Assembly (NCBI RefSeq): GCF_019093865.1
Contig: NZ_JABJXD010000004.1
Coordinates: 219,664 to 283,663 of the forward strand
Source of the DNA: Lentibacillus saliphilus
Lineage (GTDB): Bacteria; Bacillota; Bacilli; Bacillales; Amphibacillaceae
DNA length: 64,000 nt
Direction of reading: 5' to 3'
The position numbers and the translations under genes were made by a program. The notes under the pieces were generated by a model that worked only from the letters and a program-made list of their open reading frames with translations, did no database searches and had not been told where the DNA came from. Below are positions 54,657 through 63,445 of this stretch, one piece after another; the first letter of the stretch is position 1; each line of letters opens with the position of its first letter.

Positions 54657-55667
54657 TTGGATGTAGCAAAAATAGATATAAACAGCTATAGAGATCTGTT
54701 AAAGAAATACATTGATCATCAGGACGAATCATCTCTTTATGGCGCCGAGCAAATGAGCAAGGCGTTCATTAAAAATCATATTTTGCCAGATGAAATCGTC
54801 AGCCTTCATATTCAATCCTTGATGGAACTTTATCCTAGCTTATCGCAAGACATTCAAAATTCGATGCGTTTCCTATTGGAGACGATGATTTACTATGGAC
54901 TTGCCCATCAAGAATACCAAGCCTTAAGAGAAAATCAATTAGCACTCAGATCGGAAATCTCTTTAGCTGCAAACGTGCAAACTACATTGCTCAAAACGGA
55001 TAAACCAGATATTGAAGGACTTGATATCGGTGTTATCTCCATGCCAGCCCATCAAATGAACGGGGACTATTACCATTTTATTAAAGGGAAACAAGATTCT
55101 CTCGGTATTGCTGTTGCAGATGTTGTCGGAAAAGGTATTCCCGCTGCTTTATGCATGTCGATGATCAAGTATTCAATGGATATTTTAGAAGAAGAAGCGA
55201 TGATGCCCGCTAAGATTTTAAAGTATTTAAACCGAGTTGTTGAACGCAATGTGGATGCGAGCATGTTTATAACGATGTTTTATGCACAGTACACGCCTAC
55301 AGATAACCTACTGCGTTACGCTTCGGCCGGTCATGAGCCTGGTTTTTTTTACTGTGCACAAACAGATACCTTTTCAGAAATAGAAACAAAAGGACTTGTC
55401 TTAGGTGTTTTACCTGATAGCGCATATCCGAGCTATGAACAAAAGATTAACAAAGGCGATATGATCATTTTACTGACTGACGGTGTGACAGAGTGTAGAC
55501 GTGGGAATGAATTTATTAAACGTGAAGAAGTGTTGGATGTGATCAAGCAATACATGCACCTTCCTGCACAAGACATCGTTAATCACGTGTATAAGTATTT
55601 TGAGCGGCTTCAAGACTTTCAATTACGTGACGATTTTACGCTTGTTATTTTGAGACGTGAGGTTTAA
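54657..55667 (+). CDS. rsbU: PP2C-type phosphatase RsbU
   Basis: This 336-residue protein dephosphorylates RsbV-P in the environmental-stress branch. An N-terminal four-helix RsbT-binding domain (1-85) precedes a linker helix and the PP2C domain (about 120-335) with NGDYYHF, VADVVGKGIPAAL, SAGHEPG, LTDGVTE and RDDFTLVIL. I chose TTG at 54657 with GGGGG 9 bases upstream, because ATG at 54648 directly abuts that site. The stop codon lies within a sigma-B promoter. Confidence 0.94.
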   Translation: MDVAKIDINSYRDLLKKYIDHQDESSLYGAEQMSKAFIKNHILPDEIVSLHIQSLMELYPSLSQDIQNSMRFLLETMIYYGLAHQEYQALRENQLALRSEISLAANVQTTLLKTDKPDIEGLDIGVISMPAHQMNGDYYHFIKGKQDSLGIAVADVVGKGIPAALCMSMIKYSMDILEEEAMMPAKILKYLNRVVERNVDASMFITMFYAQYTPTDNLLRYASAGHEPGFFYCAQTDTFSEIETKGLVLGVLPDSAYPSYEQKINKGDMIILLTDGVTECRRGNEFIKREEVLDVIKQYMHLPAQDIVNHVYKYFERLQDFQLRDDFTLVILRREV

Positions 55668-55687
55668 CCCCTGCTACAAATGGGTAC
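55662..55687 (+). promoter_or_regulatory. Sigma-B promoter of rsbV-rsbW-sigB-rsbX
   Basis: GTTTAA at 55662-55667 and GGGTAC at 55682-55687 with a 14-base spacer match the sigma-B consensus (GTTTAA, N12-14, GGGTAT) except the last base. The -35 shares the stop codon of rsbU. It would autoregulate the downstream half of the operon, as in B. subtilis. Confidence 0.88.
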
Positions 55688-55756
55688 AAGAGAAATGTGT
55701 CATCACAAACATCTTGGAAAAAAACGCGAGCATAGATATTGTGGGGAGGAATTAAA

Positions 55757-56086
55757 GTGGATCTATCAATAGATGTTGTCAACGAGCGTGATAAATTGAT
55801 TGCGGTTTTAGTAGGTGAAGTGGATGTATACACAGCACCTAAATTGAAAGAATCACTTCTGTTCTTAGTTAAAAAGGAACAAACAATGCTTGAGGTCGAT
55901 ATGACCGGGGTTTCTTATATGGACAGCACTGGGCTTGGTGTGATTATTAGTGTATTAAAGGCAGCGAAAGAGCACGAGAGTCAGTTACGGCTCTCCAATT
56001 TACAAGACAGTGTGATGCGGCTGTTTCATATCACTGGTTTAGACAAAGTCATAGATATTAGTGTATCGATTCGAGAGGGGCGTTAA
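55757..56086 (+). CDS. rsbV: Anti-anti-sigma factor RsbV
   Basis: This 109-residue STAS protein binds RsbW and frees sigma-B when unphosphorylated. The regulatory serine is Ser57 in YMDSTGLGVI. GTG at 55757 follows GGGGAGG by 7 bases; the in-frame TTG at 55739 precedes that site. It is followed after 1 base by rsbW. Confidence 0.94.
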   Translation: MDLSIDVVNERDKLIAVLVGEVDVYTAPKLKESLLFLVKKEQTMLEVDMTGVSYMDSTGLGVIISVLKAAKEHESQLRLSNLQDSVMRLFHITGLDKVIDISVSIREGR

Positions 56087-56087
56087 T

Positions 56088-56564
56088 ATGACAGATACCT
56101 TTGACTTTATTGAAATGAAAATACCCGCAAAAGCAGAGTACGTCGGCGTCATCCGATTAAGCTTGTCGGGAATTGCCAATCGTATGGGATTTAATTATGA
56201 GGATATTGAAGACTTAAAGGTTGCCGTTTCAGAGGCAATTACCAACGCGGTTACCCATGCTTACGATGATCATAAAGAGGGAGAGGTGACGATTGGCTTC
56301 GGTGTATATGCTGATCGAATAGAAGTCATGGTTGCTGATCATGGCGGTAGCTTCAACCTTGAGGATATTAAAGGGAAAATCGGCCCTTATGAACACGTTG
56401 AAACGGTAGAATCGCTGCGGGAGGGTGGCTTTGGTCTGTTCATTATTGATGCTCTTGTAGACAAGGTCGAAATTAATAACGAATACGGTGTCATTGTTTT
56501 AATGACCAAGTACCTACAAGAAACCGGGGTGGAGGTTGATGCCAATCAACTCTCAACAAGATAA
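56088..56564 (+). CDS. rsbW: Anti-sigma factor and kinase RsbW
   Basis: This 158-residue GHKL kinase binds sigma-B or RsbV and phosphorylates RsbV. It has the N-box LKVAVSEAITNAVTHAY, VADHGGSF and REGGFGLFIIDALVD. ATG at 56088 follows GAGGGG by 7 bases; the longer frame from 56061 lies in rsbV. Its end overlaps sigB by 26 bases. Confidence 0.94.
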   Translation: MTDTFDFIEMKIPAKAEYVGVIRLSLSGIANRMGFNYEDIEDLKVAVSEAITNAVTHAYDDHKEGEVTIGFGVYADRIEVMVADHGGSFNLEDIKGKIGPYEHVETVESLREGGFGLFIIDALVDKVEINNEYGVIVLMTKYLQETGVEVDANQLSTR

Positions 56565-57330
56565 CATCGACCGACAAGACATTTATAAATGGATTGAGCA
56601 TTTACATGAAAACCCAGATGATCAAGTTATTCAAGAAAAAATTGTGCTCGCTTACAAGGATCTTGTTGAATCAATTGCTCGGAAATATTCTCACAACAGT
56701 ACGATTCATGAGGACTTGACACAGGTCGGTATGATCGGACTTCTTGGAGCGGTCAGGCGGTATGACCCTAATGTTGGTAAGTCGTTTGAATCCTTTGCGG
56801 TTCCTACGATTATTGGCGAAATCAAGCGTTTTATTCGGGATAAAACGTGGAGTATTCACGTGCCAAGACGGATTAAGGAGCTTGGTCCAAAGATTAAGCG
56901 AGCGGTTGAAGAGCTAACGGTTTCAATGCAACAATCCCCGACAATAAAGGACATCGCTGCCCATCTGGAAGTTTCTGAAGAGGATGTTCTAGAAACGATG
57001 GAAATGACAAAAAGCTATAAGGCGCTCTCAGTAGATCGAAAAATTGAGGCGGACTCTGATGGCGGAACAGTATCTCTGTTAGATCTTGTCGGAACCAAGG
57101 ATAAAAGCTTTGAAACGGCGGACCAGAGAATGGTATTAGAAAAAATTCTTCCCGTACTTTCTGAACGTGAGCAGCAAATTTTGACATGCACATATTTTAA
57201 AAATATGAGTCAAAAAGAGACAGGCGAGCTGTTAGGCATTTCGCAAATGCACGTATCAAGGCTACAGCGCCGGTCATTGCGAAAACTCCGTGATATGATC
57301 GAGGCTGAAGGTGCGGAGGTATTGATGTGA
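56539..57330 (+). CDS. sigB: General stress sigma factor SigB
   Basis: This 263-residue sigma factor directs RNA polymerase to general-stress promoters. Region 2 is EDLTQVGMIGLLGAVRRYDP and GKSFESFAVPTIIGEIKRF, region 3 HVPRRIKELGPKIK, and the region 4 helix-turn-helix GELLGISQMHVSRLQRRSL, very close to B. subtilis SigB. I chose ATG at 56539 behind GGGGTGG; the TTG at 56536 abuts the GGAGG. It overlaps both rsbW and rsbX. Confidence 0.96.
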   Translation: MPINSQQDNIDRQDIYKWIEHLHENPDDQVIQEKIVLAYKDLVESIARKYSHNSTIHEDLTQVGMIGLLGAVRRYDPNVGKSFESFAVPTIIGEIKRFIRDKTWSIHVPRRIKELGPKIKRAVEELTVSMQQSPTIKDIAAHLEVSEEDVLETMEMTKSYKALSVDRKIEADSDGGTVSLLDLVGTKDKSFETADQRMVLEKILPVLSEREQQILTCTYFKNMSQKETGELLGISQMHVSRLQRRSLRKLRDMIEAEGAEVLM

Positions 57331-57917
57331 TAAAGAGTCGAACAGAAGTAGCTGTGTATCAAAAGCCTAAAAAAGGCAATTATTATTGTGGTGATAGCTA
57401 CTATTATACTGAAACCGAGAATGAATTCATTTGCGTTATAGCAGATGGATTAGGGAGTGGCGAATTTGCAAAAGAATCATCACAAGTCGTCATTAACATT
57501 GTGAAAGCGCATATCGATGCGTCCGTTAAGACGCTTATTAAAATGTGTAATCAGTCATTAATGGGAAAGCGTGGGGTCGTCCTCGGACTGCTGAAAATAG
57601 ATTTCGACCAAAAACACTATACGTTTTCATCCGTTGGTAATATTGGTATCGTCATGATATCGAACTGGAAAAAAAAGCGTAACATACCGAATGCAGGCTT
57701 TTTAGCTGGCTATGAACGGCCATTTAAAGTCGTAAGCGGAGAATTAAAGCCCGAAATGAGGTTTGTCGTTTTTTCTGACGGTGTAACAGATGCCGATCTA
57801 TCTCAGCCATTTATGCTTTATAACAATGTTCATGAGTTAACCCATGCATTTTCCGAATATAAAGCAGATCAAGCAGATGACGACACGACGATGATCACGA
57901 TCAAATACACTGGATAA
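57327..57917 (+). CDS. rsbX: Feedback phosphatase RsbX
   Basis: This 196-residue PP2C-type phosphatase dephosphorylates RsbS and RsbR and so resets the stressosome after stress. It has CVIADGLGSGEFAKESS, FSSVGNIGIVMI and VFSDGVTDADL. The GTG start overlaps the sigB stop (GTGA) with GGAGG 7 bases upstream. It ends the operon; a terminator follows about 30 bases later. Confidence 0.94.
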   Translation: MIKSRTEVAVYQKPKKGNYYCGDSYYYTETENEFICVIADGLGSGEFAKESSQVVINIVKAHIDASVKTLIKMCNQSLMGKRGVVLGLLKIDFDQKHYTFSSVGNIGIVMISNWKKKRNIPNAGFLAGYERPFKVVSGELKPEMRFVVFSDGVTDADLSQPFMLYNNVHELTHAFSEYKADQADDDTTMITIKYTG

Positions 57918-57948
57918 ATTAAAATAGTCATCAGAACACCCCACACGG

Positions 57949-57976
57949 GACTAGCATAAGCGGCTGGTCTTTTTTA
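57949..57976 (+). terminator. Terminator of the sigB operon
   Basis: GACTAGC at 57949-57955 pairs with GCTGGTC at 57963-57969 around a 7-base loop, followed by six T residues. Confidence 0.87.
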
Positions 57977-58096
57977 TTGTTCTTTGCCCCAAAACGCATA
58001 AGGGGGTATCAGGGCTAAAAGTCACGGTATTTTTTTGGATTAGGCATTTCCTTCCTTGTTTGATAAAATATATGAGAACATAAAGGAGGAACAATC

Positions 58097-60283
58097 GTGA
58101 ATGAAGTTGTGAATAATGAAACAAACATTACGAACTGGGTTGCACATGAAACACAAACGAAGCAATCCATCGTCGAAACCGTTCTTTCCTTAATTAAGGA
58201 AGGTAACACTGTGCCATTTATTGCCCGGTACCGTAAAGAGGCAACTGGCGGACTTGATGAGGTTCAGATTAAAGACATACATGACAAATGGCAGTATGCT
58301 ACAAATTTGGAGGAGCGTAAGGAAGAAGTTATACGCTTAATTGATGAACAAGGCAAGCTAACTGAAGAATTGCGTAAAGACATTGTACAGGCAACGCAAT
58401 TACAGCGTGTGGAAGATTTGTATCGCCCGTACAAACAAAAACGCCGTACCCGTGCTACAATTGCAAAGGAAAAAGGACTTGAACCACTTGCGCAACAAGC
58501 TTGGGCTCAAGATGCTGTAAACATAAGAGACGCAGCAGAGGCCTATTTATCCGAAGAGCATGAGCTCAACACAATTGATGATGTTTTAGCAGGTGTGAAC
58601 GATATCATTGCTGAATGGATTTCTGATGAAGCAGCATACCGGGAAGCAATTAGAGATATGACGTTTAAGCAGGGACTTGTTCACTCGGAGGCGAAAAAGC
58701 CAGAGCTTGATGAGAAAAAAGTATATCAAATGTACTATGACTATCATGAGTCTGTTCGCTCACTCGTTTCACACCGGATCTTAGCATTGAACCGCGGTGA
58801 AAAAGAGGATGTGCTTAAAGTAACGATTGAGCCACCTGCCGACAAAATCACGACATACTTGCATAAAAAAGTGATTAAGTCTCATGCAAGTGAACAGATC
58901 CGTTCCATTTTAGAAGCGGCCATTTCGGATAGCTATAAACGGCTTATTCAGCCATCTATCGAACGGGAAATTCGTAACACACTGTCAGAGACAGCTGAGC
59001 AGCAGGCGATAGATATCTTTTCCGAAAATCTTAAAAACCTACTCCTGCAGCCACCACTAAAGGGACGAACAATGCTCGGTGTCGATCCAGCATTCCGAAC
59101 CGGTTGCAAGCTAGCTGTCATCAATGAAACTGGAAAGGTGCAAGCGATTGACGTGATGTATCCGACAGCACCACGCAATGATTATGCCGGATCAGAAAAG
59201 AAGGTTTTAAAATTTATTAAAACCTACAACGTTGAATTAATCGCGATCGGAAATGGCACGGCATCCCGTGAAACAGAGCATTTTATATCTGAGGTCATTT
59301 CAAACAATAAACTTGATCTACCATATATCATTGTCAATGAGGCTGGTGCCAGTGTTTATTCAGCTTCTAAGCTCGCCCGTGAAGAATTTCCAGACCTTCA
59401 AGTGGAAGAAAGAAGTGCCGTCTCAATTGCACGTCGTGTCCAGGACCCGCTCGCCGAGCTCGTTAAAATTGATCCGAAGTCAATCGGTGTCGGTCAATAC
59501 CAGCACGATGTAAGCCAGAAAAAGCTCAATGAATCACTCAGTTTTGTTGTTGAAACAGCCGTTAACCAAGTCGGCGTGAATGTGAATACCGCATCATCCT
59601 CGTTGCTACAATACGTATCGGGATTAAGTAAAACAGTCGCCAACAACATTATTAAGCAACGTGATGAATTAGGTAAATTTATTAATCGAGCTCAATTGAA
59701 AAAAATCCCACGCCTCGGAGCTAAAACATATGAACAGAGTATTGGTTTTTTACGCATCATTGATGGGGAACACCCACTTGATCGGACACCAATTCACCCT
59801 GAAAGCTACAAGCAAACAGAGGCGTTACTCGCAATGATTGGTTGTACAATAGAAGATATTGGCTCAGAAGAATTGCAAGAAAAGCTCAACGCAATGGATC
59901 AAAAAGAAACCGCGGCAAAACTAGATATTGGTGTGCCGACGCTGGCCGATATTATGAGTGCACTCATTCGTCCGGAAAGAGATCCGCGTGATGAGTTTCC
60001 ACAGCCACTTCTCAAGCAAAACATCCTCTCACTTGAGGATCTTGAGCAAGGGATGGAAATGCAGGGAACAGTTCGAAATGTCGTTGACTTTGGTGTGTTT
60101 GTTGATATCGGCGTTAAACAAGACGGACTCGTCCATATTTCCAAAATGGCTGATAAATTCGTCAAACACCCAATGGATATTGCATCAGTTGGCGATGTCG
60201 TCACCGTATGGGTCGAGGATGTTGACAAAGAAAGAGGCAGAATTGCTTTGTCAATGGTTCAGGCTAAAGTCAGTACACATTAA
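58097..60283 (+). CDS. tex: Tex family RNA-binding protein
   Basis: This 728-residue protein (YdcI in B. subtilis) of the Tex/Spt6-like family takes part in transcription-related processes and nucleic acid binding. It has the N-terminal helical part (PFIARYRKEATGGLDEVQ), a YqgF-like domain (LGVDPAFRTGCKLAVIN), helix-hairpin-helix motifs (LIPRLG-like, LGAKTYEQSIGFLRI) and a C-terminal S1 domain (GTVRNVVDFGVFVDIGVKQD). GTG follows AAAGGAGG by 8 bases. It is downstream of rsbX as in B. subtilis. Confidence 0.94.
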   Translation: MNEVVNNETNITNWVAHETQTKQSIVETVLSLIKEGNTVPFIARYRKEATGGLDEVQIKDIHDKWQYATNLEERKEEVIRLIDEQGKLTEELRKDIVQATQLQRVEDLYRPYKQKRRTRATIAKEKGLEPLAQQAWAQDAVNIRDAAEAYLSEEHELNTIDDVLAGVNDIIAEWISDEAAYREAIRDMTFKQGLVHSEAKKPELDEKKVYQMYYDYHESVRSLVSHRILALNRGEKEDVLKVTIEPPADKITTYLHKKVIKSHASEQIRSILEAAISDSYKRLIQPSIEREIRNTLSETAEQQAIDIFSENLKNLLLQPPLKGRTMLGVDPAFRTGCKLAVINETGKVQAIDVMYPTAPRNDYAGSEKKVLKFIKTYNVELIAIGNGTASRETEHFISEVISNNKLDLPYIIVNEAGASVYSASKLAREEFPDLQVEERSAVSIARRVQDPLAELVKIDPKSIGVGQYQHDVSQKKLNESLSFVVETAVNQVGVNVNTASSSLLQYVSGLSKTVANNIIKQRDELGKFINRAQLKKIPRLGAKTYEQSIGFLRIIDGEHPLDRTPIHPESYKQTEALLAMIGCTIEDIGSEELQEKLNAMDQKETAAKLDIGVPTLADIMSALIRPERDPRDEFPQPLLKQNILSLEDLEQGMEMQGTVRNVVDFGVFVDIGVKQDGLVHISKMADKFVKHPMDIASVGDVVTVWVEDVDKERGRIALSMVQAKVSTH

Positions 60284-60288
60284 TTTTA

Positions 60289-60340
60289 AAAAGAAGCCCG
60301 ATGAGGATGGATGTGCTCCAACCTATCGGGCCTTTTAATT
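60289..60340. terminator. Bidirectional terminator between tex and katA
   Basis: AAGCCCGAT pairs with ATCGGGCCTT around a loop with a further GGA/TCC pairing, flanked by A and T runs. It serves both converging genes. Confidence 0.85.
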
Positions 60341-61830
60341 TATTCTGTTACGCTTGCTGCTTCAAGCTCACTTATTGAAATACCCATCGCATGTGCAACA
60401 CCTTCACCATAAGCAGGGTCAGCTTGGTAGCAATGGTTGATGTGCCGCAGCTTAATATGCTTTTCCACACCTTCCATATTGCGAGCTGTATTTTCAAATA
60501 GTGCTTGCTTCTGATCATCAGTCATGAGATTGAATAGTTTTCCTGGCTGTTCGAAGTAGTTATCATCGTCTTCACGGAAATTCCAGCGGTCTGCATCACC
60601 GTAAAGCGGTAAGCTCGGTTCTTTGTATTCTGGTTGATCAGCCCATTCACCATAGCTGTTAGGTCCATAATGAAGTAAGCTACCATGGTTGCCATCAACA
60701 CGCATCTGTCCATCGCGGTGGAAGCTATGGAACGGGCACTTCGGCTTGTTAACAGGGATTTGGTGATGGTTGACCCCTAGACGATAGCGTTGCGCATCTC
60801 CGTATGAGAATAATCTGCCTTGCAGCATTTTATCGGGTGAAAAGCTAATTCCAGGCACAACGTTTGCTGGTGTAAAGGCAGCTTGTTCGACATCAGCAAA
60901 ATAGTTTTCCGGATTTCTGTTCAATTCAAATTCACCGACTTCGATGAGTGGGAAATCTTTTTTATACCACACTTTCGTTAGATCAAATGGGTTGTACGGC
61001 ATGTTGTTCGCTTGTTCCTCAGTCATAACCTGTATATACATCTTCCATTTAGGGAAGTTTTCATTTTCAATAGACTCATAGAGATCCTTTTGATGACTTT
61101 CTCTGTCTTTCCCAACAACATGTTCTGCTTCTTGGTCCGTTAAGTTCTCAATCCCTTGTTGTGATCGGAAATGGAATTTTACCCAAACACGCTCATTTTC
61201 CGCATTAATCATGGAAAATGTATGACTACCAAATCCATGCATATGACGATATGTCTTTGGAATCCCGCGCTCACTCATTACAATCGTCACCTGATGCAAT
61301 GCCTCGGGTAGAGATGACCAGAAGTCCCAATTATTATTCGCATCACGCATGTTTGTACGAGGATCACGTTTAACAGCATGGTTTAAGTCAGGGAATAATA
61401 ATGGATCTCTGAAGAAGAAGACAGGCGTATTATTACCGACAATGTCCCAGTTTCCTTCCTCTGTATAAAATCTTAAGGCGAACCCACGAATGTCACGTTC
61501 TGCATCTGCTGCACCTCGTTCACCAGCTACTGTTGAGAAGCGGGCAAACATCTCTGTTTGTTTACCAACTTCAGAGAATATTTTAGCGCGTGTATACTTC
61601 GTAATGTCATTTGTAACTGTAAAGGTTCCAAAAGCACCTGACCCTTTCGCATGCATTCTACGCTCAGGAATAACCTCTCGATCGAAATGGGCCATCTTCT
61701 CTAGAAACCAAACATCCTGCAAGAGCATCGGCCCTCGTGGACCAGCTGTTAGCGAGTTTTCATAATCAGGCACTGGCGCTCCAGCAGCGGTTGTAAGTCT
61801 TCTTTTATGTGTGTTGTCATTGTTATTCAT
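60340..61830 (-). CDS. katA: Haem catalase
   Basis: This clade 3 monofunctional catalase decomposes hydrogen peroxide. The 496 residues include the distal His60 ([12 protein letters not shown]), the Asn region ([10 protein letters not shown]) and the proximal haem ligand Tyr343 ([14 protein letters not shown]). AAAGGGAG lies about 10 bases before ATG. The upstream PerR box indicates peroxide induction. B. subtilis has no katA at this place, so it was inserted or moved between tex and ydcK. Confidence 0.96.
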   Translation of the reverse strand: MNNNDNTHKRRLTTAAGAPVPDYENSLTAGPRGPMLLQDVWFLEKMAHFDREVIPERRMHAKGSGAFGTFTVTNDITKYTRAKIFSEVGKQTEMFARFSTVAGERGAADAERDIRGFALRFYTEEGNWDIVGNNTPVFFFRDPLLFPDLNHAVKRDPRTNMRDANNNWDFWSSLPEALHQVTIVMSERGIPKTYRHMHGFGSHTFSMINAENERVWVKFHFRSQQGIENLTDQEAEHVVGKDRESHQKDLYESIENENFPKWKMYIQVMTEEQANNMPYNPFDLTKVWYKKDFPLIEVGEFELNRNPENYFADVEQAAFTPANVVPGISFSPDKMLQGRLFSYGDAQRYRLGVNHHQIPVNKPKCPFHSFHRDGQMRVDGNHGSLLHYGPNSYGEWADQPEYKEPSLPLYGDADRWNFREDDDNYFEQPGKLFNLMTDDQKQALFENTARNMEGVEKHIKLRHINHCYQADPAYGEGVAHAMGISISELEAASVTE

Positions 61831-61854
61831 AAGTATACATCTCCCTTTGCTTAT

Positions 61855-61909
61855 TTATAATCATTATAATAACATAGTTAATATTATATTACTACTGATA
61901 TTATTACAA
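61855..61909 (-). promoter_or_regulatory. katA promoter with a perfect PerR box
   Basis: TTATAATCATTATAA at 61855-61869 matches the 15-bp PerR consensus (TTATAATNATTATAA) exactly. On the katA strand, TATAAT at 61883-61888 with TTGTAA at 61904-61909 (15-base spacer) forms a possible promoter whose start site would fall at the box. PerR would block it until oxidised by peroxide. Confidence 0.88.
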
Positions 61910-62009
61910 TGGTGAATAAAAATCGTATAACATGCTTCACCATTATATTTATGACGATGGACAATCGTTATGTTAGAATGAGATACGAATCTTTAAAAAG
62001 GGGAATACA

Positions 62010-62471
62010 ATGGACCATTTAAATGAGGCATCTCTATATCGTCTCGTCAACCATTTGTCTCAAACACACTTTAATAAGCCTTTTGTACATGTCGTACGGT
62101 TTAATTCCAGACTGCGAACAACGGGAGGGCGGTATATACCAGCAATTAATACGATTGAAATAAATCCGAAATACGCTCTTGAAATGGATCATGAAGAATT
62201 GGTTGGTATTATTAAACATGAACTGTGTCATTATCATCTTCACATAGAAGGAAAAGGATATAAACATCGTGATCGAGACTTTAAAGATCTCCTTAAAGCA
62301 ACCGGCTCCCCAAGACATTGTCAGCCATTACCTTCTTTAAAGGAGCAATCCAATTATATTTACTCATGTCGATCATGCGGACTAACATATAAAAGAAAGC
62401 GCCGTGTGAATACGTCAAAATATGTATGCGGAAAATGTCGCGGACGGTTGGTTATGCGGGAGCACGTTTAA
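62010..62471 (+). CDS. ydcK: SprT-like zinc-metalloprotease-fold protein YdcK
   Basis: This 153-residue protein of the SprT family has the metal motif HELCHYHLHIEGKGYKH and a C-terminal zinc ribbon (CRSCGLTYKRKRRVN, CGKCRGRL). Family members are thought to act on DNA-associated proteins, but the activity of bacterial SprT-like proteins is unproven. AAAAAGGGG lies about 7 bases before ATG. It stands before the tRNA cluster as in B. subtilis. Confidence 0.9.
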   Translation: MDHLNEASLYRLVNHLSQTHFNKPFVHVVRFNSRLRTTGGRYIPAINTIEINPKYALEMDHEELVGIIKHELCHYHLHIEGKGYKHRDRDFKDLLKATGSPRHCQPLPSLKEQSNYIYSCRSCGLTYKRKRRVNTSKYVCGKCRGRLVMREHV

Positions 62472-62565
62472 ATGAGTATCATTTTCATGAAATGTATTGA
62501 CGAACGATGTATCGCATGGTAAATTATATAAGCATTTTGTTTCTGCAAAAAAATAAAATGAGTCG

Positions 62566-62695
62566 TTGACAAACGTTGAAGATTGTTGTAACATATTCTT
62601 CGTCGCCAATAAAGTAAAGAGTTGCAAAGAGCTACATAAGGCTCGGAAAATTCTTTGAAAGAGTAGTTGGCTTGATGATATAAATATGATATAAT
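62566..62695 (+). promoter_or_regulatory. Tandem promoters of the tRNA cluster
   Basis: P1 is a perfect TTGACA at 62566-62571 with TAACAT at 62589-62594 (17-base spacer). P2 is TTGGCT at 62667-62672 with a perfect TATAAT at 62690-62695 (17-base spacer), 43 bases before tRNA-Asn. Tandem promoters are usual for stable RNA operons. No gene lies between ydcK and the first tRNA. Confidence 0.75.
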
Positions 62696-62737
62696 GTATA
62701 AGTCCAAAACGCTTCTGTTTTTGACTTTACGATCTAT

Positions 62738-62812
62738 TCCACAGTAGCTCAGTGGTAGAGCTATCGGCTGTTAACCGATCGGTCGCAGGTTCGAATCCTG
62801 CCTGTGGAGCCA
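62738..62812 (+). tRNA. tRNA-Asn (GTT)
   Basis: Acceptor TCCACAG pairs with CTGTGGA, anticodon loop CTGTTAA gives GTT, T-loop TTCGAAT, and CCA is encoded. First of the cluster. Confidence 0.96.
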
Positions 62813-62815
62813 TAC

Positions 62816-62906
62816 GGAGAAGTACTCAAGAGGCTGAAGAGGTGCCCCTGCTAAGGGCATAGGTCGCGATAGCGGCGCGAGGGTTCAAATCCCTCCTTCT
62901 CCGCCA
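62816..62906 (+). tRNA. tRNA-Ser (GCT)
   Basis: 91 bases with a long variable arm. Acceptor GGAGAAG pairs with CTTCTCC, anticodon GCT in CTGCTAA, CCA encoded. Confidence 0.96.
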
Positions 62907-62914
62907 TTTCACAT

Positions 62915-62986
62915 GGCCCGTTGGTCAAGCGGTTAAGACACCGCCCTTTCTCGGCGGTAACACGGGTTCGAATCGCGTACGGGTCA
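62915..62986 (+). tRNA. tRNA-Glu (TTC)
   Basis: Acceptor GGCCCGT pairs with ACGGGTC (one G-T), anticodon TTC in CTTTCTC. CCA is not encoded and must be added by nucleotidyltransferase. TCTTTTTT follows. Confidence 0.94.
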
Positions 62987-63013
62987 TCTTTTTTATTGCA
63001 ACTTAATAGGTTA

Positions 63014-63090
63014 GGTCTGGTAGTTCAGTTGGTTAGAATGCCTGCCTGTCACGCAGGAGGTCGCGGGTTCGAGTCCCGTCCAGACCGCCA
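63014..63090 (+). tRNA. tRNA-Asp (GTC)
   Basis: Acceptor GGTCTGG pairs with CCAGACC, anticodon GTC in CTGTCAC, CCA encoded. Confidence 0.96.
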
Positions 63091-63095
63091 CTTAT

Positions 63096-63170
63096 TGGGC
63101 TATAGCCAAGCGGTAAGGCAACGGGTTTTGGTCTCGTCATTCCTAGGTTCGAATCCTAGTAGCCCAGCCA
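63096..63170 (+). tRNA. tRNA-Gln (TTG)
   Basis: Acceptor TGGGCTA pairs with TAGCCCA, anticodon TTG in TTTTGGT, CCA encoded. Confidence 0.96.
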
Positions 63171-63199
63171 TTTCTTATGCAATGAAAAAGGTAACCGAG

Positions 63200-63231
63200 A
63201 AACATGAGCCATTAGCTCAACCGGTAGAGCA
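63200..63231 (+). pseudogene. 5' fragment of tRNA-Lys
   Basis: AAACATGAGCCATTAGCTCA plus ACCGGTAGAGCA-type sequence repeats the upstream flank, acceptor 5' strand and D-arm of the true tRNA-Lys 159 bases downstream with one mismatch. It then diverges into 127 bases unlike any tRNA, which include a CGCTTC...GAAGCG hairpin near 63328-63346. No anticodon or 3' half is present. Confidence 0.85.
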
Positions 63232-63364
63232 AGCCGTAAACATCCCAGAAAGAGCAACGGGTTGTAGGCCTGCGAGGAGTGAGACATCACTGATCTATCG
63301 TGCAACACGACGAGCATCGTCATTAAACGCTTCATAAAAGGAAGCGGACTTTCATTTAAAACAT

Positions 63365-63440
63365 GAGCCATTAGCTCAGCCGGTAGAGCATCTGACTTTT
63401 AATCAGAGGGTCGGAGGTTCGAATCCTCCATGGCTCACCA
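63365..63440 (+). tRNA. tRNA-Lys (TTT)
   Basis: Acceptor GAGCCAT pairs with ATGGCTC, anticodon TTT in CTTTTAA, T-loop TTCGAAT, CCA encoded. Confidence 0.96.
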
Positions 63441-63445
63441 TCCAA

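Noticed and set aside
62921..63337. 138-residue frame across the tRNA cluster
   Set aside because: It reads through four tRNA genes and is a by-product of their sequence.
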